A stretch of 64,000 nucleotides of DNA from Mycobacteroides saopaulense (GCF_001456355.1 NZ_CP010271.1:558001-622000); one strand, 5' to 3'; shown: positions 26,429 through 35,369, counted from the stretch's first letter. Program-made: numbers and translations. The notes: generated by a model not told the origin, from the letters alone.

Positions 26429-26552
26429 TTGCGATTGGTCGCCCACACCAGATGCCATGGCGCCGTATCACCGCTCATGCAGCAGTGTCGGGCTCTATGC
26501 GGTGGTCGTCGAAGGTGACCGATCGAGACCGCTAAGCTGTGGACGTTCCATT

Positions 26553-26624
26553 GCCTCCTTAGCTCAGTGGTAGAGCACCGCTCTTGTAAAGCGAAGGTCG
26601 TCAGTTCAATCCTGACAGGGGGCT
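26553..26624 (+). tRNA. tRNA-Thr (anticodon TGT)
   Basis: 72 nt cloverleaf: acceptor GCCTCCT (26553-26559) pairs with AGGGGGC (26617-26623) with one T-G pair; D-stem GCTC/GAGC; anticodon stem CCGCT/AGCGA (four pairs plus one mismatch) with loop CTTGTAA giving anticodon TGT; T-stem GTCAG/CTGAC with loop TTCAATC. CCA is not encoded. Confidence 0.96.
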
Positions 26625-26669
26625 CAACGCGTCATTTGGCATGTCGGTACCGTCACGTAATTTCAGTTC

Positions 26670-27074
26670 ATGAGATTGTGCCTTGGTTGCGGCGCACCAC
26701 TTTCCAGGCGAAGCCAGAAGGTCTATTGCGGCAATGCTTGTCAGGCAGCAGCCCGACGCGACGCCAGTACCAGACTGTGGCTCGAATCCGGTGAGGCTCG
26801 GGTGCGCAGCGAGCAGGGCCACTTCATTCGGCTTTTTCTGGCCGAGGCTCAATCGGACCGCTGTGCGGTCTGCGGCGGAGCGAGTACCTGGCAGGGTCTC
26901 CCGCTTGTCCTGATCTTGGACCATATGGACGGAAACCCGGACAACAACTGTCGACAAAATCTACGACTCATCTGCCCGAATTGTGACTCACAATTGCCGA
27001 CGTACAAGAGCCGAAATCGCGGCAACGGCCCCAGTTTTCGCCGCCAGCGCTACGCCGATGGCAAGTCGTACTAG
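26670..27074 (+). CDS. HNH-type nuclease-like protein with N-terminal zinc ribbon
   Basis: 134 residues. N-terminal C4-x2-C7 and C20-x3-C24 (LCLGCG, VYCGNAC) suggest a zinc ribbon. The C-terminal half is HNH: RCAVCGG, LILDHMDGNPDNN (His), QNLRLICPNC (Asn and zinc Cys pair). The usual third His after the CPNC knuckle is Asp here (CPNCDSQLPTYKSRN), which also occurs in related actinobacterial proteins as I recall. It starts 45 bp after tRNA-Thr and could be a remnant of tRNA-associated mobile DNA or a domesticated nuclease; role unknown. Confidence 0.78.
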   Translation: MRLCLGCGAPLSRRSQKVYCGNACQAAARRDASTRLWLESGEARVRSEQGHFIRLFLAEAQSDRCAVCGGASTWQGLPLVLILDHMDGNPDNNCRQNLRLICPNCDSQLPTYKSRNRGNGPSFRRQRYADGKSY

Positions 27075-27082
27075 CCGACCCG

Positions 27083-27832
27083 CTAGACCTCACCTTCGAT
27101 AACCCGCTCGGACCGCACCGGCCGCGGCGATGTCGACGGCCGCGAGGGCCGTCGGCGTGGCAGGAACCCGCCCAGCGGGCTGACCACTGAACTGAGTGCC
27201 GAGACGGTGTCGGTCAACAGCTCGACGGTCGGGGTCAGCGCATCGATGCTTGGCGCCGCTTTGGTCAGCACCTCGGACAGGTTGGCCAGCTGCTGCAGCG
27301 GGCCGTCCTTCGCGGTGAACTTGTCCAGCACGCCCTCTTCCTGCATCAACCGTTCGAGAATCCCGTCCTCGGCGAGCAGCTGGTCGACCAGGCCACCGGG
27401 TGCCAACGCCCGATCCAGGGCGCCGTCCTGTGAGGTGAGGCGGTCGACGGGCCCGTCCTTGGCGAAGAGCCGGTCCAACACACCGCCGGGTTCGGTGAGC
27501 CGGTCGGCGAGCCCTCCGGGCGCCATGATGCGCTCCACCGGCCCTCCCGGCCGTAGCGCCCGGCCGATTGGCTTGCCCTCCTCCATGAGTTCGGCGACCT
27601 TCATCGCCGACTGCAGGGGGCTCTTGCGCCCGACCATTCCCAACAGGGATTCGACGGTGCCCACCAGGCCTGCCCCGGCGGCATCGCCCCGGCCGTCATG
27701 CGGCTGTCCGTCGGGAAACTCGGCGAGGATCTCGCGTCCGGTATCGATCGCCTTGGAGGCCACCGCCAACCCGGTGTCGGCAACGGCCAGCGAGATCTTG
27801 AGTGGCGCGGTGATCAGCGACACCAGCTTCAT
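27083..27832 (-). CDS. Decapeptide-repeat protein next to phoP (unknown function)
   Basis: 249 residues from ATG 27832 (MKLVSLITAPLKISLAV); a TTG at 27871 would add 13. The N-terminus is a hydrophobic helix (about 1-27) without a clear cleavage site. Residues 95-184 are nine tandem 10-residue repeats of form (P/x)(G/D)G-x-(L/V)-D-R-L-x-x. The C-terminal part has LSEVLTKAAPSIDALTPTVELLTDTV and ends in a basic, Pro/Ser-rich tail. A conserved mycobacterial hypothetical type; I know no function. It is divergent from phoP across the PhoP box region, so may be PhoP-influenced. Confidence 0.82.
   Translation of the reverse strand: MKLVSLITAPLKISLAVADTGLAVASKAIDTGREILAEFPDGQPHDGRGDAAGAGLVGTVESLLGMVGRKSPLQSAMKVAELMEEGKPIGRALRPGGPVERIMAPGGLADRLTEPGGVLDRLFAKDGPVDRLTSQDGALDRALAPGGLVDQLLAEDGILERLMQEEGVLDKFTAKDGPLQQLANLSEVLTKAAPSIDALTPTVELLTDTVSALSSVVSPLGGFLPRRRPSRPSTSPRPVRSERVIEGEV
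27281..27550 (-). repeat. Nine in-frame 30-bp (10-residue) coding repeats
   Basis: On the minus strand residues 95-184 of the protein read as nine units, for example PGGPVERIMA, PGGLADRLTE, PGGVLDRLFA, KDGPVDRLTS, PGGLVDQLLA, EDGILERLMQ. The Gly at position 3 is invariant and position 6 is acidic (Asp/Glu) in all but the last unit. The repeats diverge at DNA level, so they are old. Confidence 0.9.
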
Positions 27833-27873
27833 GGCATAACTGTAGGGCGACTTCGCGCGGTTGGCTGACAATC

Positions 27874-27904
27874 TCCTGTGAAGAACTCACAGGAACCTCA
27901 CAGC
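27874..27904 (+). promoter_or_regulatory. PhoP box (direct repeat) with overlapping perfect palindrome
   Basis: TCACAGG-AACC-TCACAGC (27887-27904) is a 7-bp direct repeat with the 4-bp spacer described for M. tuberculosis PhoP sites (TCACAGC-N4-TCACAGC), one mismatch. It overlaps TCCTGTGA-AGAAC-TCACAGGA (27874-27894), a perfect 8-bp inverted repeat. It is 42 bp upstream of the phoP start, so it is likely for autoregulation, and 42 bp from the divergent repeat-protein gene. Confidence 0.75.
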
Positions 27905-27945
27905 GAAGATCCAGCGCACCGTAAATTTTGGGGGGAAGATTGTCT

Positions 27946-28689
27946 GTGGTGAGCATTACGACAGAGACACACCAAGGAACTTTCTCCGCCAACGGCACCG
28001 CCCCCGCCAAGGTGCTGGTGGTCGACGATGAATCGAACATCGTCGAGTTGCTCTCGGTCAGTCTCAAATTCCAGGGTTTTGACGTCTATACCGCGGATAG
28101 CGGAGCCGCCGCGCTGGATCTGGCCCGTACGGTCCGTCCGGATGCGGTGATCCTCGACGTGATGATGCCCGGGATGGACGGATTCGGCGTGCTGCGTCGT
28201 CTGCGCGCCGACGGGATCGATGCGCCGACGCTTTTCCTGACTGCCCGCGACGGGTTGCAGGACAAGATCGCCGGGCTGACGCTGGGTGCCGACGACTATG
28301 TGACCAAGCCGTTCAGCCTGGAAGAGGTGGTCGCTCGGCTGCGGGTGATCCTGCGTCGCTCCGGCATGGGCTCAGAGCCCGCGCGCAAGTCCCGGCTCAG
28401 CTTCGCCGACATCGAGCTCGACGAGGACACCCACGAGGTGTGGAAGGCCGGCGAGCCGGTTGCGCTCTCGCCCACCGAGTTCACGCTGCTGCGGTACTTC
28501 ATGATCAATGCCGGCACGGTGCTCAGTAAGCCCAAGATCCTCGACCATGTGTGGCGCTACGACTTCGGTGGCGATGTGAACGTCGTCGAGTCCTATGTTT
28601 CCTACCTGCGCCGCAAGATCGACAACGGCGAGAAGCGGTTGTTGCATACGCTTCGTGGCGTGGGATACGTATTGCGCGAGCCGCGCTGA
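27946..28689 (+). CDS. phoP: Two-component response regulator PhoP
   Basis: 247 residues from GTG 27946, chosen because it follows GGGGGGAAGA and puts the phosphoacceptor Asp at residue 71, as in M. tuberculosis PhoP; GTG 27949 and TTG 27940 are alternatives. Receiver domain about 23-140 (VLVVDDESNIVELL, ILDVMMPGMDG, LTARD, YVTKPF), then an OmpR/PhoB winged helix (about 150-247) ending SYVSYLRRKIDNGEKRLLH and VGYVLREPR. PhoP controls lipid, secretion and pH-related genes in pathogenic mycobacteria. It is followed by phoR. Confidence 0.97.
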   Translation: MVSITTETHQGTFSANGTAPAKVLVVDDESNIVELLSVSLKFQGFDVYTADSGAAALDLARTVRPDAVILDVMMPGMDGFGVLRRLRADGIDAPTLFLTARDGLQDKIAGLTLGADDYVTKPFSLEEVVARLRVILRRSGMGSEPARKSRLSFADIELDEDTHEVWKAGEPVALSPTEFTLLRYFMINAGTVLSKPKILDHVWRYDFGGDVNVVESYVSYLRRKIDNGEKRLLHTLRGVGYVLREPR

Positions 28690-28741
28690 TGTGGGGGTAC
28701 CTTCCGCTCGCGGGGGACGCTTGCGCGAAGAAGATCGAACG

Positions 28742-30265
28742 GTGATCAAGGCCCCCGGCGTTCGTCGGGGTGTGCCGCTGCGAGTGAGCCTGGTGGTCGG
28801 AACCTTGGTTCTGGTTGCGCTGGGACTGGTGGCGTCGGGCATCGCCGTGACCACCACGATGCAACGCACCATGATGAACCGGGCCGATCGTGAGCTGATC
28901 GACGCCGCGAACGGGTGGGCGAACCGACCACCTCCTCCGCCCCCTGCCTTTGACACCAATCGGCATCGGCCGCCGTCGTTGTTCTTCATCCGCACCACCG
29001 ACGACCGTGGACGGGTGGTCATCATGCTCAATGACCGTGCCCGGGCCGATCCTGACCTACCGTTCGACAACGACGTGGGCGGTCGCCCCGTGACGGTGCA
29101 ATCCGCCGACGGATCCGGGACCGAGTGGCGTGCGGTGTCGCGCCACGACGTGATGGGTGGATACACCACCGTCGCCCGCGACATCACCGATGTGCGCACC
29201 ACCGTGCGCGACCTGTTGTGGCTGCAGGTGGCGATCGGGATCGCCGTGCTGACCGTGCTTGGTATCGCGGGATATTGGCTGGTGCACCGCAGCCTACGGC
29301 CCCTGGCCGAGGTGGAGGCGACGGCCGCTGATATCGCCGCCGGACACCTAGATCGCCGCGTACCGGAACGTGACCCGCGTACCGAGGTCGGCCGATTGTC
29401 GTTGGCGCTCAACGGAATGCTTGCGCAGATCCAGCGCGCAGTGGCCGACTCGGAGAAGTCCGCGAAGACGGCACGCACTTCCGAGGAACGCATGCGCCGA
29501 TTCATCACCGATGCCAGTCATGAACTGCGCACGCCCCTGACCACCATTCGTGGCTACGCGGAGCTCTACCGACAGGGCGCGGCCACCGATACCGAGCTGG
29601 TGCTGGGGCGCATCGAAGGGGAGTCGACCCGCATGGGTCAGCTCGTGGAGGATCTGCTGCTACTGGCGCGATTGGACGCGCATCGACCCATGGAGCAGCG
29701 GCTCGTCGATCTGCTGGTGTTGGCCACCGATGCCGTGCACGATGCGAAAGCCACTGCGCCCGAACGTGATGTGGAGCTGGAGGTGTTCGACGGGCCCGGC
29801 ACCCCGGAGGTCATCGGCGATGAGCTCAGGTTGCGACAGGTGCTCGGCAATCTGGTCAGCAATGCGCTCGGCCACACCACCGCGGCCGTCCGGGTTCGGG
29901 TGGGTACCGAGGGCGACGACGCCGTCCTGGAGGTCATCGACGGCGGCCCGGGTATGGCGAAGACCGATGCCGAGCGTGTCTTCGAGCGGTTCTATCGCGC
30001 GGATTCCTCGCGCACCCGCAGCAGCGGTGGTACCGGGCTGGGGCTTTCGATCGTCGACGCACTCACCGCCGCCCACGGCGGCACCGTCACCGTGCACACC
30101 GCCCCCGGCGAGGGTTGCCGATTCGAGGTCCGGCTGCCCCGTGCCGACATGACCGACGACGAAGTCGAGGTCGAGGAGCCGGAGTCAGAGCCCGAGGCCC
30201 CCAAGAACGACGAGCCCGCGCCAAAGATCGTGCGGGCTAGTCGATCTCAGCCAGCGCAGCCTTGA
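28742..30265 (+). CDS. phoR: Two-component sensor histidine kinase PhoR
   Basis: 507 residues from GTG 28742; a GTG at 28691, one base after the phoP stop, is possible but 28742 matches the length before PLRV in M. tuberculosis PhoR. First membrane segment about 12-34, a periplasmic sensor with a Pro run (RPPPPPPAF), second membrane segment [27 protein letters not shown] ([22 protein letters not shown]), then [10 protein letters not shown] with phospho-His260. ATP-binding boxes N ([11 protein letters not shown]), G1 (DGGPGM), F (FERFYRAD), G2 (GGTGLGLSI). The tail is a long acidic, Pro-rich stretch. It overlaps the convergent HIT gene by 29 bp. Confidence 0.96.
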   Translation: MIKAPGVRRGVPLRVSLVVGTLVLVALGLVASGIAVTTTMQRTMMNRADRELIDAANGWANRPPPPPPAFDTNRHRPPSLFFIRTTDDRGRVVIMLNDRARADPDLPFDNDVGGRPVTVQSADGSGTEWRAVSRHDVMGGYTTVARDITDVRTTVRDLLWLQVAIGIAVLTVLGIAGYWLVHRSLRPLAEVEATAADIAAGHLDRRVPERDPRTEVGRLSLALNGMLAQIQRAVADSEKSAKTARTSEERMRRFITDASHELRTPLTTIRGYAELYRQGAATDTELVLGRIEGESTRMGQLVEDLLLLARLDAHRPMEQRLVDLLVLATDAVHDAKATAPERDVELEVFDGPGTPEVIGDELRLRQVLGNLVSNALGHTTAAVRVRVGTEGDDAVLEVIDGGPGMAKTDAERVFERFYRADSSRTRSSGGTGLGLSIVDALTAAHGGTVTVHTAPGEGCRFEVRLPRADMTDDEVEVEEPESEPEAPKNDEPAPKIVRASRSQPAQP

Positions 30266-30641
30266 TCTTGGCCTGTGCCTCGTCGAGGGATTCCGCCGAG
30301 ACGTTGGGGTCGGCATTCTCGAAGCTGAAGTCGGTCAGTTGGTGTCCGGGGAAGACGTGCACATGCAGGTGCGGCACTTCCATGCCCGCGATGATGTAAC
30401 CGGCACGCGGTGCGTCGAAGGCCCTGCGGATGGCGCGGCCGATGCGCTGCGCCACGAGGTTGACCTTGGCGAAGACTGCCGCGTCGATGTCCTGCCACTG
30501 GTCGATCTCGGCGCGCGGCACCACGAGGGTGTGGCCCGGCGTGATCGGTGCGATGGTTAGAAACGCGACGACGTCGTCGTCTTCGTAGACGAACCGACCG
30601 GGCAGTTCTCCGTTGATGATCTTCGTGAACACACTCGACAT
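30237..30641 (-). CDS. HIT family nucleotide-binding hydrolase/transferase
   Basis: 134 residues from ATG 30641. The histidine triad is HLHVHVFPG (H-x-H-x-H) near residue 97, with the opening [19 protein letters not shown] and [16 protein letters not shown] typical of the Hint branch. Probably a purine nucleoside phosphoramidase-like enzyme. The same HIT gene follows phoPR in M. tuberculosis (Rv0759c), so the order is conserved. It ends inside the 3' end of phoR on the opposite strand and is 9 bp downstream of the EamA gene. Confidence 0.93.
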   Translation of the reverse strand: MSSVFTKIINGELPGRFVYEDDDVVAFLTIAPITPGHTLVVPRAEIDQWQDIDAAVFAKVNLVAQRIGRAIRRAFDAPRAGYIIAGMEVPHLHVHVFPGHQLTDFSFENADPNVSAESLDEAQAKIKAALAEID

Positions 30642-30650
30642 GCCCCTAGG

Positions 30651-31628
30651 TTAGTGGCCCGTGGTGGCGGCGCAGGCCGTGGACAGCTCGCGCGGTACGG
30701 GCTCGGGGGCGCTACCGCCGTCGGGTGGGCGGACCGCTGCGGGGCGGGCCGTCATGCCGAGGAGGCAGCCGCCGATCACCACCGCCGCGCCGACGAGTTC
30801 GACGGCGGTCGGCTGCTCTCCGAGGGCCAGCCACGACGTGGTGATACCCACGATCGGGACCAGCAGTGAGAACGGTGCCACCCGACTCGCCGGGTAGCGG
30901 CCCATCAGGTAGGTCCACAAGCCCAGGCCAACGATGGTGGACAGCACCACGATGTAGACGAGGCCACCGAGAGCGATCAGCCCACGGGGTGTGCCGACCG
31001 AGGTGAGAGCACGCCAACCAGCGCTCGGACCCTCGGTGAGTGCGGACAGTGCGAACAGCGGGATCGGCGGCACCACCGACATCCACAGGGTGAGCCGCAG
31101 TGGCGTACGGGGATCCGCGTTGTCCTCCATTGCCTTTCGGCTCGCAATGTTGCCGAAGGCCCAGCCGAGCGCACCCAACAGCGTCAGCATCACCGGGACC
31201 ACCGCGGCCGAGGTGCCGTGTGTCGCGCGGTCGGTGGCGATGAGGGCCATGCCGCCGACCGCCAGGGTGATGCCCGCGACTTGCGGCAGTGACATCCGCT
31301 CGCCGAGCAGCAGCACACCGAGGATTGCGGTGAAGGGGGCCGATGCCTGCAGGACGAGCGAGGCGAGCCCCGTCGGCATGCCGTTCGCCATGGCCAGGAA
31401 CAGGAAGGCGAACTGCACGGTTCCGAATCCGACTCCATAGAGCAGGAGCCAGCGCACCGGCACGCGTGGCCAGGGCACGAAGAGGATCACCGGAATCGCC
31501 AGCACCGCAAATCGCAGCCCGGCGAAGAAGAGCGGCGGGAAGTGTTCCAGCCCAACATGGATGGCCAGGAAGTTCACGCCCCACAGCACGGCGACGGCCA
31601 GTCCGAGGAGACGGTGCCGGGTTGTCAT
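30651..31628 (-). CDS. EamA (DMT superfamily) transporter
   Basis: 325 residues from ATG 31628 with about ten hydrophobic segments in two EamA repeats: LLGLAVAVLWGVNFLAIHVGL then LILQASAPFTAILGVLLLGERM-type helix (APFTAILGVLLLGERMSLPQ), and in the second half TLLGALGWAFGNIASRK and FSLLVPIVGITTSWLALGEQPT. The A-P-F-(x)n-L-x-L-G-E signature repeats in both halves. A small-metabolite exporter, substrate unknown (amino-acid exporters such as EamA/YedA are the usual relatives). It is divergent from and likely controlled by the LysR gene. Confidence 0.9.
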   Translation of the reverse strand: MTTRHRLLGLAVAVLWGVNFLAIHVGLEHFPPLFFAGLRFAVLAIPVILFVPWPRVPVRWLLLYGVGFGTVQFAFLFLAMANGMPTGLASLVLQASAPFTAILGVLLLGERMSLPQVAGITLAVGGMALIATDRATHGTSAAVVPVMLTLLGALGWAFGNIASRKAMEDNADPRTPLRLTLWMSVVPPIPLFALSALTEGPSAGWRALTSVGTPRGLIALGGLVYIVVLSTIVGLGLWTYLMGRYPASRVAPFSLLVPIVGITTSWLALGEQPTAVELVGAAVVIGGCLLGMTARPAAVRPPDGGSAPEPVPRELSTACAATTGH

Positions 31629-31645
31629 GCCGTCGATCCTGCGTA

Positions 31646-31659
31646 CTGAATTGATTCAG
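31646..31659. promoter_or_regulatory. Candidate LysR operator (14-bp palindrome)
   Basis: CTGAAT-TG-ATTCAG is a perfect inverted repeat in the AT-rich 72-bp gap between the divergent EamA (start 31628) and LysR (start 31701) genes; ATTCA recurs at 31682. The site would let the regulator act on both promoters. Confidence 0.5.
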
Positions 31660-31700
31660 CACAATCTAATTAATGTGCACTATTCATGTAGTTTTACTTC

Positions 31701-32594
31701 ATGGATGTGCGCCGCCTGCGGATTCTCCGAGAATTTGCCGACCGCGGCACTGTCGGCGAGGTGGCCGACGCGATGAGTCTCACGCCCTCGGCGGTGTCAC
31801 AGCAGCTCAAGGTGCTGGCCCGCGAGGCAGGTGTGCCACTGCTGCGCCAGGACGGGCGGGGCATCACACTCACCGAGGCGGGCCGCGCGTTGGTACTGCG
31901 TGCCGACGAGGTGATCGCCGCCGTCGATCGCGCGGCCGAGGAGATGGTGACCTATCGGGAGGGCACCCAACCCGTGGTGCGGGTGGCGTCGTTCCCGTCC
32001 GGCGGGGGACTGCTGCTGCCCAGCGTGGTGGCGGCCGTACAGGATGTGGTGGACGTCCGCCCCAGCGATGAGGACGTCACCTACAGCGAGGCGCCCGGAC
32101 TGCTGACCGACTACGACGTCGTCGTCACCCACCGTGACGAGCGTGCCGCGGCCTTGCGCTCGCCCCGGGTGTGGTCCACGACGCTGATGCGCGAGCCCAT
32201 CGATCTGTTGGTGCACCGGGAGCATCCATTGGCGTCGTGCGAGTCGGTGACACCGGCGGAGTTGGCCGATGAGACGTGGATCAGCGTGCCCGAGGGCTTT
32301 CCGGTTGATGACGTGCTGGTCTCGCTCGGTGTTTCCACCGGGATCCGTCCACGAGTCAGGTTCCGTTTCAAGGATTTCCAGATCGTCGAAGACATGGTCG
32401 CCCACGGCCACGGTGTTGCGCTGATGCCGCGGTACGTCAGCCGCAGCCCACGGGTGGCGCGGTTGGTCATCCGCGAGGTACGTGCCGCACGGCTCTACGA
32501 AGTGCTGGCCCGGCCGGGTGCGCAGCAGCGCCCGGCCATTGCCGCGACCATCCGCGGATTGCAGGACGCGGCGGCCGTGTTGGAATCCCGTTAG
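31701..32594 (+). CDS. LysR family transcriptional regulator
   Basis: 297 residues from ATG 31701. N-terminal helix-turn-helix (MDVRRLRILREFADRGTVGEVADAM... LTPSAVSQQLKVLAREAGVPLL), then the periplasmic-binding-like effector domain (VVRVASFPSGGGLLLPSVVAAVQ, EPIDLLVHREHPLA, VAHGHGVALMPRY). The gene order suggests control of the divergent EamA exporter. Its stop overlaps the convergent hydrolase by 4 bp. Confidence 0.93.
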   Translation: MDVRRLRILREFADRGTVGEVADAMSLTPSAVSQQLKVLAREAGVPLLRQDGRGITLTEAGRALVLRADEVIAAVDRAAEEMVTYREGTQPVVRVASFPSGGGLLLPSVVAAVQDVVDVRPSDEDVTYSEAPGLLTDYDVVVTHRDERAAALRSPRVWSTTLMREPIDLLVHREHPLASCESVTPAELADETWISVPEGFPVDDVLVSLGVSTGIRPRVRFRFKDFQIVEDMVAHGHGVALMPRYVSRSPRVARLVIREVRAARLYEVLARPGAQQRPAIAATIRGLQDAAAVLESR

Positions 32595-33445
32595 GCGCTG
32601 TGCTCGGCGATGTGTTCGAGAACCAAGGCGGTGGTCTCGGCGGGCCGCTCCTCGGCGATCCAATGAGACACACCTTCGAAGACCTCGAAACGATACGGTG
32701 CGTGCACGTATTTGGGGTTGGCATCGGCCGCCGCCCGAGTCACCGCGGAGTCCCCGTCACTCCAGATGAACAGGGTGGGCACCCGAACCGCCGGAGCCGG
32801 CGACCGCAGTGAATAGCGCATGGCCCGATACCAGTTCACCGTTGCCGTGGTGGCGCCGGGCTCACTGAACAGCTCGCGGATGCGCTCGGCGAGCCGGTCG
32901 GACACCTTCATCCACGACTTACCGAACTTCTGGAACGACTCCTTCTCGTTGAAGCTGAAGAGCCATTCGGGCAGCCTCGGGATCTGGAACAGCAGCATGT
33001 ACCAGGAATGCAGAATCTGACCGCGCGGCATGGCATCCCGGAAGGCGCGCGGGTGCGGAACCGACAGCACCGACGCGGTGTGCACCCGGTCACCGTGGTT
33101 GCCCGCCAGCTGCCAGGCCACCGCAGCACCCCAATCATGGGACAGCAGATGGAATTTCGCGACACCCGCCTGATCGGCGAGGGCCAGGATGTCTCCCTCG
33201 AGCTTGTCCAGGGCGTAGTTGCGGACGCCGAGGGGGCGGGCGCCGGGGGAGTAGCCCCGCTGATTCGGGGCCAACACCCGGAATCCGGCGTCCGTCAGCT
33301 TCGGGACGATCTCCGCCCACATGGTCGCCCGCTCGGGAAAGCCATGCAGCGCAACGATCACCGGGCCATCGAGCGGGCCTTCGTCGATGACGTCGAAGGT
33401 CAGGCCGTCATTGGTGAACGTCGACAGGCGTGTCACGGCGCTCAT
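32591..33445 (-). CDS. Alpha/beta-hydrolase, epoxide hydrolase-like
   Basis: 284 residues from ATG 33445. Oxyanion motif ALHGFPERATMW, nucleophile elbow SHDWGAAVAW with Asp as nucleophile (D-W-G), the tyrosine-bearing loop QRGYSPGARP, and the catalytic His in GVSHWIAEE. These point to the epoxide hydrolase/haloalkane dehalogenase group, better the epoxide hydrolase type. Cytosolic. The ATG overlaps the stop of the upstream deacylase by 4 bp, so the two are one operon. Confidence 0.87.
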   Translation of the reverse strand: MSAVTRLSTFTNDGLTFDVIDEGPLDGPVIVALHGFPERATMWAEIVPKLTDAGFRVLAPNQRGYSPGARPLGVRNYALDKLEGDILALADQAGVAKFHLLSHDWGAAVAWQLAGNHGDRVHTASVLSVPHPRAFRDAMPRGQILHSWYMLLFQIPRLPEWLFSFNEKESFQKFGKSWMKVSDRLAERIRELFSEPGATTATVNWYRAMRYSLRSPAPAVRVPTLFIWSDGDSAVTRAAADANPKYVHAPYRFEVFEGVSHWIAEERPAETTALVLEHIAEHSA

Positions 33446-35271
33446 CGGACCGCGTGGGCGTACCGCCCGCTTGCGGGGTATTTCTCACCGGCCTTCAGGT
33501 ACCGACCGGTCTGCAGGTCGTTCCCGTAACCGTCGATGAACTCGCCGAGTCGGAACACCACCTTGCCGCCGACGGCGGTGGCCACGACGGTCTCGTCGTT
33601 GCGGTTCACCATGCGGGACAGGTTGTCGAAGAACGGTGCCTGGGCCTCGTTGTAGGCGTCAACCGTCTCGTTCAGCTTCTCGGGATCGATGATCACGAAG
33701 TCGGCGCGATCACCCTCACGCAGGTGCCCGGCGTCCAGCCCGAACCAGTCGGCCAGCTCACCGGTGAGTCGATGCACGGTATGACCAAGGGACAGGATGG
33801 GTTTCCCGGCCTTCTGCGCGTCGTTCATGCGCTTGAGGAAACGTAGGTGGAAGTTGTAGAACGCCATATTGCGCAGGTGCGCACCGGCATCGGAGAAGCC
33901 CATCTGGAAGTTGGGGTCCTTGGCCATCTCGTCGAGCACCTTGGGGCGGTGGTTTCCGACGGTGGTGGTCCAGCGGACATTCTTCTCGCCGTTCTCCACC
34001 AGCACATCCAGGAAAGCGTCGAGCGGTGCGATGCCGCGTTCGTCACCGATCTGGCCGAAGGTCTTGCCGATCAGCGAGGCATCCGGGCATTCGACGATCA
34101 CGGCGTCGTAGAAGTCCTTGTGCCACAGGCCCGGCTTGTGCTTCTTGATGGCGAACTCGCGCCGGAACTTGCGGCGGTACTCCTTGTCGGCCATCAGTTT
34201 GTTGCGCTCGAGCTGCTCCTTGATGTGCAGAGCAGCGGTGCCTGCACCGAACTCCTCGAACACCGGCAGGTCGATGCCGTCGGAGTACAGCGTGAACGGC
34301 ACGGGCAGGTGCTGGAACTTGACGTTGGACTTGAAGATCTTGTTGCCGATTCGGGCGGCGGCGCTGAAGAACACGTTCGCGCCCTTGATGCTCTTGGAGT
34401 CCGCGGCCACCAGCAGGCTGACAGGAACGGCCTTGCGGCGCTTGAAGAAGCGGGTGCCGGTGGACAGGAAGAACAACACCGCGGTGGCCGGGTTGTTGAT
34501 GTTCGGGGCGCTCTGCAGGATGCGGTCGCGCTTGCGCAACACGTTGATCAGGCGCCAGCGCTCATGCCACCACGCGTAGGTCGACGGCAGCGCGCGCGAG
34601 CGGTAGCGGTCGCCATCGAGCTTGTCGATCGGGGCGTCCATGCCCGACATGCCCAGCATGCCCGCGTCGAGTGCCTTCTCGAGCATGTCGGCCATGCGGT
34701 CGAGTTCCTTGCGGGTGGGGAAGGACCAGTTGTTGGTGGCCCGGCCCAGTCCCATGACGGCGGTGCGCAGATCCGAATGTCCAAGGAACGAAGTCACATT
34801 CGGGCCGAGCGGCAGCGCGTCGATCTTCTTGACGTAGCTTTCCGGATCGGTCCAGTCCTGGAACTCGTTGAGGGCGCCGATCACGTGCTTGCGCGGCACC
34901 GCCTCCACACGGCTGAACAGGTCGGCGGCGTCGTCGGGCTTGGCATAAACGGTCGACATGGAACAGCAGCCGAGCACGATGGTGGTGACGCCGTGGCGCA
35001 CCGACTCGCCGAGGCCCGGGTTGAGCAGCACCTCCGCGTCGTAGTGGGTGTGCATATCGACGAACCCGGGCAGAACCCACTTGCCGCCGGCATCGATCAC
35101 CTCAGGGCAATCGGTCTCGTCGAGCGCAGTGGTGGAGACGGCCGCCACGCGCCCGTCCTTGATGCCGAGGTTGGCCTTACGGGGTTCGGATTTCGTGCCG
35201 TCGAACCACAGGCCGTCGCGGATGATGAGGTCGAACTGGGATGAGCCGCTTGCGCGAAGACCGTCGGTCAT
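33442..35271 (-). CDS. N-acyl-D-amino-acid deacylase-type amidohydrolase
   Basis: 609 residues from ATG 35271. It has the composite urease-fold architecture: N-terminal DLIIRDGLWFDG and GLPGFVD-type metal motif LPGFVDMHTHYDAE (H-x-H), SFLGHSDLR, and the late conserved FSDAGAHLRNM with LGHTVHRLTGELADWFGL and REGDRADFVIIDPEKL that resembles D-aminoacylase and dihydroorotase-like enzymes. Family members occur in mycobacteria adjacent to lipid-metabolism genes. The substrate is not readable. First gene of the operon with the epoxide-hydrolase-like gene; divergent from a TetR gene. Confidence 0.86.
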   Translation of the reverse strand: MTDGLRASGSSQFDLIIRDGLWFDGTKSEPRKANLGIKDGRVAAVSTTALDETDCPEVIDAGGKWVLPGFVDMHTHYDAEVLLNPGLGESVRHGVTTIVLGCCSMSTVYAKPDDAADLFSRVEAVPRKHVIGALNEFQDWTDPESYVKKIDALPLGPNVTSFLGHSDLRTAVMGLGRATNNWSFPTRKELDRMADMLEKALDAGMLGMSGMDAPIDKLDGDRYRSRALPSTYAWWHERWRLINVLRKRDRILQSAPNINNPATAVLFFLSTGTRFFKRRKAVPVSLLVAADSKSIKGANVFFSAAARIGNKIFKSNVKFQHLPVPFTLYSDGIDLPVFEEFGAGTAALHIKEQLERNKLMADKEYRRKFRREFAIKKHKPGLWHKDFYDAVIVECPDASLIGKTFGQIGDERGIAPLDAFLDVLVENGEKNVRWTTTVGNHRPKVLDEMAKDPNFQMGFSDAGAHLRNMAFYNFHLRFLKRMNDAQKAGKPILSLGHTVHRLTGELADWFGLDAGHLREGDRADFVIIDPEKLNETVDAYNEAQAPFFDNLSRMVNRNDETVVATAVGGKVVFRLGEFIDGYGNDLQTGRYLKAGEKYPASGRYAHAVR

Positions 35272-35369
35272 GGGGGCTGCCCTTCGTTGGGGGATAGGCC
35301 CAGTCTAGAAAAGATGGCAACCGATCACAATCCTTAGTGACCTGGTCCAAGGTGATCTACGGTGACCTT

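Noticed and set aside
27281..27550. 30-bp periodicity that might suggest a CRISPR or satellite array
   Set aside because: The repeats have no spacers, are only conserved at protein level and lie inside an open frame.
33847..35244. 465-codon open frame antisense to the deacylase
   Set aside because: Antisense shadow of a real amidohydrolase with motif support; product is a low-complexity Val/Leu/Gly/His string.
35323..35342. GATCAC-N8-GTGACC as a TetR operator
   Set aside because: Only 6-bp arms with one mismatch; too weak to list as a site on its own.
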